Below are positions 57,671 to 64,000 of a stretch of 64,000 bases of DNA, in pieces. The notes under the pieces are model-generated. The model searched no databases, was not told the origin of the DNA, and saw nothing but the letters and a program-made list of their open reading frames with translations. Source of the stretch: Hyphomicrobiales bacterium (GTDB lineage Bacteria; Pseudomonadota; Alphaproteobacteria; Rhodospirillales; JACKKN01); NCBI GenBank assembly GCA_024236415.1, contig JACKKN010000009.1:62001-126000 (forward strand), read 5' to 3'. Positions within the stretch are counted from its first letter, which is position 1. The number at the start of each line of letters is the position of its first letter. The position numbers and the translations under genes are program-made.

Positions 57671-58684
57671 ATGGTGGATCACATTTCGGCCACGGCCGAA
57701 CGCAACCTGGCCCTGGAGGCGGTGCGCGTGACCGAGGCCGCCGCCATGGCGGCCGAGGAGTACATGGGCCGGGGCGACGACCTGGCCGCCGACCGCGCCG
57801 CCGTGGCGGCCATGCACCAGGCCCTGATGGGCATGAACCTGGTCGGCACCGTGCGCATCGGCGAGGGCGCCGAGGGCGAGGTGCCGCATCTGTACATTGG
57901 CGAGAAGGTGGGCACCGGCAACGGCCCGGTGGTGGACGTGGCGGCCATGCCGCTGGAGGGACCGTCGATCATCGCCAAGGGCGAGCCCAACGGCCTGTCG
58001 ATCATCGCCATGGCCGAGGACGGCGGCTTCCTGGGCCTGACCGCCCTCTATATGGACAAGATCGCGGTCGGCGGCGGCCTGCCCAAGGACGTGGTGGACC
58101 TGGACGAGGAGCCGGCTGTCAACCTGCGCGAGCTGGCCAAGGCCAAGGGCGTGGAGGTGTCCGACCTGGTGGTCTGCATCCTCGACCGGCCGCGCCACGG
58201 CGAGCTGATCTCCAAGGTGCGCGAGGCCGGCGCCCGCATCATCCTGATCGCCGCCGGCGACGTCAGCGGCGTCGTCGCCACCATCTGGCCGCGCAGCGGC
58301 ATCGACATCTACATGGGCATCGGCGGCGCCCCCCAGGGGGTGATCGCCGCCGCCGCCCTGGGCAGCGTCGGCGGCCAGATCCAGGGCCGCCTGGTGCTGC
58401 GCAACGCCGAGGACCACCGCATGGCCAGCGACATGGGCATCGAGGACCCGCAGCGGAAGTTCACCTGCGGCGACATGGCCTTCGGCAACCTGACCTTCGC
58501 CGCCACGGGCATCACCAACGGCCACATCCTGCCCGGCGTGCGGCGCCTGCGCGGGGTGCCGGTGACCCAGTCCCTGGTGCTGCGCTCGCGCACCACCACG
58601 CTGCGCTTCATCGAGGCCCACCACGACTACCTGCAGCGCACGCCGCCCGTGGGCCGGAGCCCGCGGTGGCATGAGGGCGAGTAG
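57671..58684 (+). CDS. glpX: GlpX-type (class II) fructose-1,6-bisphosphatase, altered metal motif
   Basis: 337 residues of the GlpX family, with RGDDLAAD (D36), IGEGAEGE and GPVVDV. The usual D-P-x-E-G-T metal/substrate motif reads M93-P-L-E96-G-P98: the first aspartate is methionine and the threonine is proline, while the glutamate remains. The C-terminal half (MGIGGAPQGVIAAAALGSVGG, ATGITNGHILPGVRR) is otherwise typical. It should remove the 1-phosphate from fructose bisphosphate in gluconeogenesis, but activity is open. The hom-glpX-recJ order is conserved in alphaproteobacteria. Overlaps recJ by 14 bp. Confidence 0.85.
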   Translation: MVDHISATAERNLALEAVRVTEAAAMAAEEYMGRGDDLAADRAAVAAMHQALMGMNLVGTVRIGEGAEGEVPHLYIGEKVGTGNGPVVDVAAMPLEGPSIIAKGEPNGLSIIAMAEDGGFLGLTALYMDKIAVGGGLPKDVVDLDEEPAVNLRELAKAKGVEVSDLVVCILDRPRHGELISKVREAGARIILIAAGDVSGVVATIWPRSGIDIYMGIGGAPQGVIAAAALGSVGGQIQGRLVLRNAEDHRMASDMGIEDPQRKFTCGDMAFGNLTFAATGITNGHILPGVRRLRGVPVTQSLVLRSRTTTLRFIEAHHDYLQRTPPVGRSPRWHEGE

Positions 58685-60494
58685 CACCGCCCGCGAGCCC
58701 GCCGACGCCGGGGGCGCGTTCCTGGACGTGGAACGCTCCCTGGGCGGCCGGCGCTGGACCCTGCGCCCGGCCGACGACCGCACCGCCCTGGCCATGGCCC
58801 AGCGCCTGGGCCTGCCCGAGGTGGTGGGCCGGGTGCTGTGCGCCCGCGGCGTCGGCCTGGAGCAGGCCGACTCGTTCCTGGATCCGACCCTGCGCGACCT
58901 GCTGCCCGATCCCAGCGCCTTCCGCGACATGGACCTGGCCGCCGAGCGCCTGGCTGGCGCCATCATGCAGGGCGAGCAGGTCTGCGTGTTCGGCGACTAC
59001 GACGTGGACGGCGCCACCTCGTCGGCCCTGGTGCGCCGCTTCGTCGAGGCCGCCGGCGGGCGCTGCCGCATCTACATCCCCGACCGCCTGAGCGAGGGTT
59101 ACGGGCCCAACGCCCCGGCCCTGGCGCGCCTGGCCGCCGAGGGCGCCTCGGTGGTGGTGACCGTGGACTGCGGCACCGCCGCCCACGACCCCCTGGCGGC
59201 GGCCCGCGACGCCGGCCTGGACGTGATCGTGGTCGACCACCACGAGGCGGAGTCGCGCCTGCCTCCGGCCCTGGCCGTGGTCAACCCGAACCGCCTGGAC
59301 GAGAATCTGCCCTACGGCAACCTGGCGGCGGTGGGGGTCGCCTTCCTGCTGGCGGTGGCAGTCAATCGCCACCTGCGCCGGGTCGGCTGGTACGCCAGCC
59401 GGCGCGAGCCCGACCTGCTGCAATGGCTGGACCTGGTGGCCCTGGGCACGGTCTGCGACGTGGTGCCCCTGCACGGGGTCAACCGGGCCCTGGTGGCGCA
59501 GGGGCTGCGGGTCATGGCGCTGCGGCGCAACCCGGGGCTGCGCGCCCTGGCCGACGTGGCGCGCCTGACCGAGCCGCCGGGCACCTACCACGCCGGGTTC
59601 GTGCTGGGGCCGCGCATCAATGCCGGCGGGCGGGTCGGCGCCGCCGACCTGGGCGCCCGCCTGCTGACCACCGAGGACCCGGACGAAGCCGCCGACCTGG
59701 CGGCGCGGCTGGACCGCCTGAACGCCGAGCGCCAGGAGATCGAGGCCCGCGTCCTGCACGCCGCCACCGCGGCGGCCGAGGCGCAACTGGCGAACCGCCC
59801 CGACCTGCCCCTGGTCCTGGTCGCCAACGCCGGCTGGCACCCGGGGGTGATCGGCATCGTCGCCAGCCGCCTGAAGGACCTGTTCGACCGGCCGGCCTGC
59901 GTTGTCGGCCTGGACCCGGAAACGGGGCAGGGGACCGGGTCGGGCCGGTCGGTGCCGGGGGTCGACCTGGGGGCCGCGATCATCGCCGCGCGCCAGGCCG
60001 GGCACCTGGTCAAGGGCGGCGGGCACGCCATGGCCGCCGGGTTCACGGTCGAGGCGGCGCGCCTGGACGCCCTGCGCGGCCACCTGGTCGACCGCCTGTC
60101 GGCGGCCGTGGCGGCGCGGCCGGAGGTGCCGGGGCTGAGCCTGGACGGAGCGCTCAAGGTGGGCGGCGCCAACCGCGAGCTGTTCGACCTGCTGGCCCGG
60201 GTCGGCCCCTACGGCCAGGGCAACCCCGAGCCGCGCTTCGTCCTGCCCGCGGTGCGGGTCGAGGGCGCCGACCTGGTGGGCCGCGACCGCAGCCACCTGC
60301 GCTGCCGCCTGCGCGGCGACGACGGGCGCGCCATCGCCGCCATGGCCTTCCGCGCCGGCGGCAGCGACCTGGGGGCGGCCCTGCTGCGCACATCCGGGGC
60401 GCCGTACCACGTGGCGGGCAAGGTGCGCCTGAACACCTGGCAGGGGCGCACGTCGCTGCAATTCCTCATCGACGATGCCGCGCCTGTGTGGTGA
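58671..60494 (+). CDS. recJ: Single-stranded-DNA exonuclease RecJ
   Basis: 607 residues with the DHH phosphoesterase motifs VCVFGDYDVDGATSSALV, TVDCGTAAHDPL and IVVDHHEAE, and the DHHA1 region GGGHAMAAGFTV, followed by an OB-like C-terminal domain. RecJ degrades single-stranded DNA from the 5' end in recombination and mismatch repair. Normal length. It starts 14 bp inside the end of glpX; no separate ribosome site is strong, so translation is coupled. Confidence 0.95.
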   Translation: MRASSTAREPADAGGAFLDVERSLGGRRWTLRPADDRTALAMAQRLGLPEVVGRVLCARGVGLEQADSFLDPTLRDLLPDPSAFRDMDLAAERLAGAIMQGEQVCVFGDYDVDGATSSALVRRFVEAAGGRCRIYIPDRLSEGYGPNAPALARLAAEGASVVVTVDCGTAAHDPLAAARDAGLDVIVVDHHEAESRLPPALAVVNPNRLDENLPYGNLAAVGVAFLLAVAVNRHLRRVGWYASRREPDLLQWLDLVALGTVCDVVPLHGVNRALVAQGLRVMALRRNPGLRALADVARLTEPPGTYHAGFVLGPRINAGGRVGAADLGARLLTTEDPDEAADLAARLDRLNAERQEIEARVLHAATAAAEAQLANRPDLPLVLVANAGWHPGVIGIVASRLKDLFDRPACVVGLDPETGQGTGSGRSVPGVDLGAAIIAARQAGHLVKGGGHAMAAGFTVEAARLDALRGHLVDRLSAAVAARPEVPGLSLDGALKVGGANRELFDLLARVGPYGQGNPEPRFVLPAVRVEGADLVGRDRSHLRCRLRGDDGRAIAAMAFRAGGSDLGAALLRTSGAPYHVAGKVRLNTWQGRTSLQFLIDDAAPVW

Positions 60495-60594
60495 ATTTTC
60501 CACGAATTCAATGAATAATCACGATTTGTTGAGATGGCAGATCGGGCCCGCGCGGGGGCCGGCCGGCGCCGCCCGCGGGCCCCGGGCGTGGCGA

Positions 60595-60622
60595 TTGACA
60601 GGGGGCGCCAAATGTATAGAGT
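60595..60622 (+). promoter_or_regulatory. Sigma-70 promoter of tRNA-Leu
   Basis: TTGACA at 60595-60600, a 16-base spacer, and TAGAGT at 60617-60622 (within ATGTATAGAGT). This is the typical stable-RNA promoter form of alphaproteobacteria and lies about 70 bp before the tRNA. Confidence 0.75.
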
Positions 60623-60695
60623 TGCGGCCCCGTCCCGTACTCGGGATCGACTCCCGGGACATCGGGTCTTCGGGACAAGGCCCCTGGGGCTGCGG

Positions 60696-60780
60696 GCGGG
60701 CGTGGTGGAATTGGTAGACACGCAGGTTTTAGGTACCTGTGACGCAAGTCGTGGGGGTTCAAGTCCCTCCGCCCGCACCA
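60696..60780 (+). tRNA. tRNA-Leu(UAG)
   Basis: 85 nt including an encoded CCA. The acceptor GCGGGCG pairs with CGCCCGC; the anticodon stem CAGGT/ACCTG holds loop TTTAGGT with anticodon TAG, reading CUA and other CUN leucine codons by wobble. The long variable arm (GACGCAAGTCGTG region) and GGTTCAAGTCC T-arm are as expected for a class II tRNA. Confidence 0.95.
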
Positions 60781-60781
60781 A

Positions 60782-60806
60782 GCACGCCGCAAGGTTGCCG
60801 GCGTGC
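60782..60806 (+). terminator. Hairpin after tRNA-Leu
   Basis: GCACGCCG and CGGCGTGC form an 8-bp perfect stem around a 9-base loop, directly after the tRNA. No T-tract follows, so it may be a processing or rho-assisted stop rather than a simple intrinsic terminator. Confidence 0.45.
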
Positions 60807-60912
60807 GGCGTCCGGTCCGCCATGGCCCGCGCGGCGCCGGTCTCTTGCCGGTCCGTCCACGAGGATTCGTCCCTGAAAACAGCGTGTTAAGGCAACATCA
60901 GTCCGATTGGTT

Positions 60913-62370
60913 ATGTCCATGCAGGTTACCGAAACCAAGTCCGAAAATCTCAACCGCGGATTCGAGATCGCGATTCCGGCGGATCAAATCGAAGAACGGG
61001 TCATGACCCGGTTGAAGGAGCTGGCCAAGCGGGTGCGCCTGCCCGGCTTCCGCCCCGGCAAGGCGCCGGTGTCGCTGCTGCGCAAGACCTATGGCCCCAA
61101 CGTCATGGGCGAGGTCCTGGAGCAGATGGTCAACGAGACCTCGCGCTCGATCATGGAGGAGCGCGGCCTGCGGCCGGCCATGCAGCCCAAGATCGAGGTC
61201 ACCAAGTTCGAGGACGGTTCGGACCTGGAATACAAGATGGACATCGAGGTCCTGCCCGAGATCGAGGTCGGCGACCTGTCCCAGCTGAAGCTGGAGCGCC
61301 TGGTGGCCGAGCCCGAGGACAAGGTGGTCGACGACACCCTCGAGCGCATTTCCCAGGCCTACAAGACGGCCGAGCCCCTCAAGGCCAAGCGCGCCGCCAA
61401 GGCCGGCGACATCGTGGTCATCGATTTCGTCGGCAAGGTGGGCGGCGAGGAGTTCGCCGGCGGCAAGGCCGAGGACTATTCGCTGGAACTGGGATCGAAC
61501 AGCTTCATCCCCGGCTTCGAGGACCAGCTGGTGGGGGCCAAGCCCGACACCGACGTGGAGGTCAAGGTGACCTTCCCCGAGGAGTACGGCGCCGCCGACC
61601 TGGCCGGCAAGGACGCCGTGTTCGAGGTCAAGGTCAAGGAGATCCAGCAGCCGGTGCCGGCGGCCATCGACGACGACCTGGCCAAGAAGGTGGGCATGGA
61701 CGACCTGGCGGCGCTGCGCAAGCAGATCCGCGACGACCACGCCGAGCAGTACAAGTCACTGTCGCGCCAGCGCCTGAAGCGCAGCCTGCTGGACGCCCTG
61801 GCGGACCGCCACGATTTCCCGGTGCCCCAGGGCTTGACCGACCGCGAGTTCCAGTCCATCTGGGACCAGTACGAGCAGCACCTGAAGCAGGGCGGCGAGG
61901 AGGACCCCGAGGACGCCGCCAAGAGCGAGGACGAGAAGAAGGAGGAGTTCCGGTCGATCGCCGAGCGCCGGGTGCGCCTGGGCCTGCTGCTGGCCGAAGT
62001 GGGCCGGGCCAACAACCTGCAGGTCAGCCAGGAGGACATCAACCGGGCCATGATGGCCGAGGCGCAGAAGTACCCGGGCCAGGAGCAGGCGGTGCTGGAA
62101 TACTTCCGCAGCCACCCCGAGGCCATGGAGACGGTGTCGGCACCCCTGTTCGAGGAGAAGGTGGTGGACTTCATCGTCGAGATGGCCGCGGTCACCGACA
62201 AGTCTGTCTCGGTCGAGGAACTGATGCGCGACCCGGACGAAGAAGAGGACGCGGCGGCGGACAAGCCCAAGGCCAAGGCCAAGAAGCCCGCGGCCAAGAA
62301 GCCGGCGGCCAAGAAGTCCGCCAAGAAGGCCGACGAGGCGGCAGGTGACGCGGCCGAGGACAAGGGCTAG
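60913..62370 (+). CDS. tig: Trigger factor (ribosome-bound chaperone)
   Basis: 485 residues. Ribosome-binding domain with signature GFRPGKAPVSLLRKTYG, an FKBP-type peptidyl-prolyl isomerase domain (AGDIVVIDFVGKVGGEEFAGG to FEVKVKEI) and a helical C-domain. It catches nascent chains at the ribosome exit. ATG 60913 or 60919 is the likely start (families begin MQVTET); TTG 60907 is less likely. The last 40 residues are Lys/Ala-rich (KAKKPAAKKPAAKK) and probably disordered. First of the tig-clpP-clpX set. Confidence 0.94.
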   Translation: MSMQVTETKSENLNRGFEIAIPADQIEERVMTRLKELAKRVRLPGFRPGKAPVSLLRKTYGPNVMGEVLEQMVNETSRSIMEERGLRPAMQPKIEVTKFEDGSDLEYKMDIEVLPEIEVGDLSQLKLERLVAEPEDKVVDDTLERISQAYKTAEPLKAKRAAKAGDIVVIDFVGKVGGEEFAGGKAEDYSLELGSNSFIPGFEDQLVGAKPDTDVEVKVTFPEEYGAADLAGKDAVFEVKVKEIQQPVPAAIDDDLAKKVGMDDLAALRKQIRDDHAEQYKSLSRQRLKRSLLDALADRHDFPVPQGLTDREFQSIWDQYEQHLKQGGEEDPEDAAKSEDEKKEEFRSIAERRVRLGLLLAEVGRANNLQVSQEDINRAMMAEAQKYPGQEQAVLEYFRSHPEAMETVSAPLFEEKVVDFIVEMAAVTDKSVSVEELMRDPDEEEDAAADKPKAKAKKPAAKKPAAKKSAKKADEAAGDAAEDKG

Positions 62371-62423
62371 GGTTGACGCCGGGGCGACGCCGCCACTGAA
62401 CGAGAAACCGAGGTGAGACGGGT

Positions 62424-63068
62424 ATGAGCGACAGTCTTGAGACCAGAATGAATGCGTTGGTGCCGATGGTGGTGGAAACCACCAACCGGGGCGAACGGGC
62501 CTACGACATCTATTCGCGCCTGCTGAAGGAGCGAATCATCTTCCTCACCGGCGGCGTCGACGACCATGTGGCCAGCCTGATCTGCGCCCAGCTGCTGTTC
62601 CTGGAGTCGGAGAACCCGACCAAGGACATCGCCTTCTACATCAACTCGCCGGGCGGCATCGTCACCTCGGGCCTGGCCATCTACGACACCATGCAGTACA
62701 TCCGCCCCGACGTGTCGACCCTGTGCATCGGCCAGGCGGCGTCCATGGGCTCGCTGCTGCTGGCCGCCGGGGCCAAGGGCAAGCGCTTCGCCCTGCCCAA
62801 CGCGCGGGTGATGATCCACCAGCCGTCCGGCGGCGTGCAGGGCCAGGCCACGGACATCGAGATCCAGGCCCGCGAGATCCTGGACCTGCGCGCGCGCCTG
62901 AACCAGATCTACGTCAAGCACACGGGCCAGGCCCTGGACGTGGTCGAGACGGCGGTCGAGCGCGACCGCTTCATGAAGCCCGAAGAGGCGAAGGACTTCG
63001 GCATCATCGACGAGGTCGTCACCTCGCGCCCGCGCGCGGGCGCCGACAAGGACGAGTCCGAGGGCTGA
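62424..63068 (+). CDS. clpP: ATP-dependent Clp protease proteolytic subunit
   Basis: 214 residues with the serine-protease triad S107 (GQAASMGSLL), H132 (RVMIHQPSGG) and D181, and FYINSPGGIVTSGL. ClpP forms the double-heptamer chamber fed by ClpX or ClpA. A short propeptide precedes the first strand. GAGGTGAGACGG lies upstream. 53 bp after tig, in the classic order. Confidence 0.97.
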   Translation: MSDSLETRMNALVPMVVETTNRGERAYDIYSRLLKERIIFLTGGVDDHVASLICAQLLFLESENPTKDIAFYINSPGGIVTSGLAIYDTMQYIRPDVSTLCIGQAASMGSLLLAAGAKGKRFALPNARVMIHQPSGGVQGQATDIEIQAREILDLRARLNQIYVKHTGQALDVVETAVERDRFMKPEEAKDFGIIDEVVTSRPRAGADKDESEG

Positions 63069-63168
63069 TCCGGACCCTGAACGGCGACCTCTGCGGGGTG
63101 CCGGCGGGCCCCCGCGCGGCGCCGGTTTTCGCGGTTTCCGCGGCTCCCGCGCCCGGCGCGATTGGGGA

Positions 63169-63198
63169 TTGTGCCCGGTGCGCGCTAGCGGCTAACAT
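63169..63198 (+). promoter_or_regulatory. Weak candidate promoter for clpX
   Basis: TTGTGC at 63169-63174, an 18-base spacer and TAACAT at 63193-63198, in the 164-bp gap between clpP and clpX. clpX often has its own promoter as well as read-through from clpP. The boxes are far from consensus. Confidence 0.35.
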
Positions 63199-63232
63199 AA
63201 TCACGGAATTCGGATAGTCGAACGGAGCGTTC

Positions 63233-64000
63233 ATGACCAAGTCCAGCAGCGGCGATTCCAAGAACACGCTGTACTGTTCCTTCTGCGGGAAGAGTCAGCA
63301 CGAAGTCCGCAAGCTCATCGCGGGACCGACGGTGTTCATCTGCGACGAGTGCGTGGAACTGTGCATGGACATCATCCGCGAGGAACACAAGACCAGCCTG
63401 GTCAAGTCCGGCGACGGCGTGCCGACGCCCAAGGACATCTGCACCGTCCTCGACGACTACGTGATCGGCCAGGTGCACGCCAAGCGCGTGCTGTCGGTGG
63501 CCGTCCATAACCACTACAAGCGCCTGGGCCACGCCGCCAAGAGCAACGACGTGGAGCTGGCCAAGTCCAACATCCTGCTGATCGGGCCCACCGGCTGCGG
63601 CAAGACCCTGCTGGCCCAGACCCTGGCGCGCATCCTGGACGTGCCGTTCACCATGGCCGACGCCACCACCCTGACCGAGGCCGGCTACGTCGGCGAGGAC
63701 GTGGAGAACATCATCCTCAAGCTGCTGCAGGCCGCCGACTACAACGTCGAGCGGGCCCAGCGCGGCATCGTCTACATCGACGAGGTGGACAAGATCAGCC
63801 GCAAGTCCGACAACCCGTCCATCACCCGCGACGTGTCGGGCGAGGGCGTGCAGCAGGCCCTGCTGAAGATCATGGAGGGCACCGTCGCCTCGGTGCCGCC
63901 CCAGGGCGGCCGCAAGCACCCGCAGCAGGAGTTCCTGCAGGTCGACACCACCAACATCCTGTTCATCTGCGGCGGCGCCTTCGCCGGGCTGGACAAGATC
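63233..64000 (+). CDS. clpX: Clp protease ATP-binding subunit ClpX (3' truncated by window edge)
   Basis: The first 256 codons are visible, from ATG 63233 after GGAG to the window edge. The N-terminal zinc domain has its four cysteines (CSFCGKSQHEV and CDECVELC), and the AAA+ core has Walker A GPTGCGKT and Walker B IVYIDEVDKIS. ClpX unfolds tagged proteins and feeds them to ClpP. The GYVGEDVENI pore-loop segment is intact. The rest of the gene lies outside. Confidence 0.96.
   Translation, partial: MTKSSSGDSKNTLYCSFCGKSQHEVRKLIAGPTVFICDECVELCMDIIREEHKTSLVKSGDGVPTPKDICTVLDDYVIGQVHAKRVLSVAVHNHYKRLGHAAKSNDVELAKSNILLIGPTGCGKTLLAQTLARILDVPFTMADATTLTEAGYVGEDVENIILKLLQAADYNVERAQRGIVYIDEVDKISRKSDNPSITRDVSGEGVQQALLKIMEGTVASVPPQGGRKHPQQEFLQVDTTNILFICGGAFAGLDKI

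Noticed and set aside
63069..63160. Terminator after clpP
   Set aside because: The stretch is GC-rich with several imperfect stems, but no T-tract and no single clear hairpin.

Overview
This is about 64 kb of high-GC chromosome from an alphaproteobacterium, most likely a member of the Rhodospirillales or a close relative. Evidence for this is the gene order motA-motB-bpt, hom-glpX-recJ and tig-clpP-clpX, a class I PHA synthase, a SAM-II riboswitch (a largely alphaproteobacterial class) before metY, and DUF6898. I see no insertion sequence, integrase, phage gene, CRISPR array or rRNA. The only RNA gene is a tRNA-Leu(UAG). The left edge cuts an AraC regulator and the right edge cuts clpX.

Layout. 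1-4.2 kb: AraC/DJ-1 pair and a TRAP transporter (dctQM forward, its Tat-exported binding protein convergent). 4.3-7.0 kb: motA, then motB running without a stop into the arginyltransferase gene bpt. 7.1-12.2 kb: flavin reductase, a penicillin-acylase gene broken by three frameshifts, an alpha/beta hydrolase and hemB. 12.2-16.4 kb: metY behind a SAM-II riboswitch plus terminator, and an orphan three-gene ABC importer. 16.5-20.1 kb: fused isobutyryl-CoA mutase icmF behind a 26-bp palindrome, then a small DUF6898 gene. 20.1-30.8 kb: three secreted proteins of unknown function facing a divergent unit of a secreted repeat protein, a hybrid histidine kinase and an MHYT-GGDEF protein. This is the least explained part of the window.

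30.8-47.2 kb: a TetR-controlled GNAT/HD pair, a degenerate SNase, MscS, a basic-repeat envelope protein, two class III cyclases with TolB-like domains, a beta-helix-like membrane protein, a PEP-CTERM protein, an Asp-box lipoprotein, an amidase, an ornithine-decarboxylase-like gene with an upstream arginine-rich leader ORF, and an isolated DsrE/SoxY-like pair. 47.2-56.3 kb: DUF2147, a stand-alone Lrp/AsnC effector domain, RhlE-type helicase, isochorismatase-hydrolase-gamma carbonic anhydrase cluster, phaC and an OmpA-like lipoprotein. 55.1-64 kb: alaC-hom-glpX-recJ, tRNA-Leu, tig, clpP and clpX.

The strongest leads are: (i) the secreted-protein/two-component/c-di-GMP locus at 20-31 kb, including a protein with eight roughly 38-residue repeats; (ii) the odc leader with a 49-codon arginine-rich ORF and hairpins; (iii) a SAM-II aptamer coupled to an intrinsic terminator; (iv) a GlpX with an altered DPxEGT metal motif; and (v) a set of probable one-base deletions between 5 and 10 kb that either mark a decaying locus or consensus errors. 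All functional calls come from reading the sequence by eye; no database search was run.
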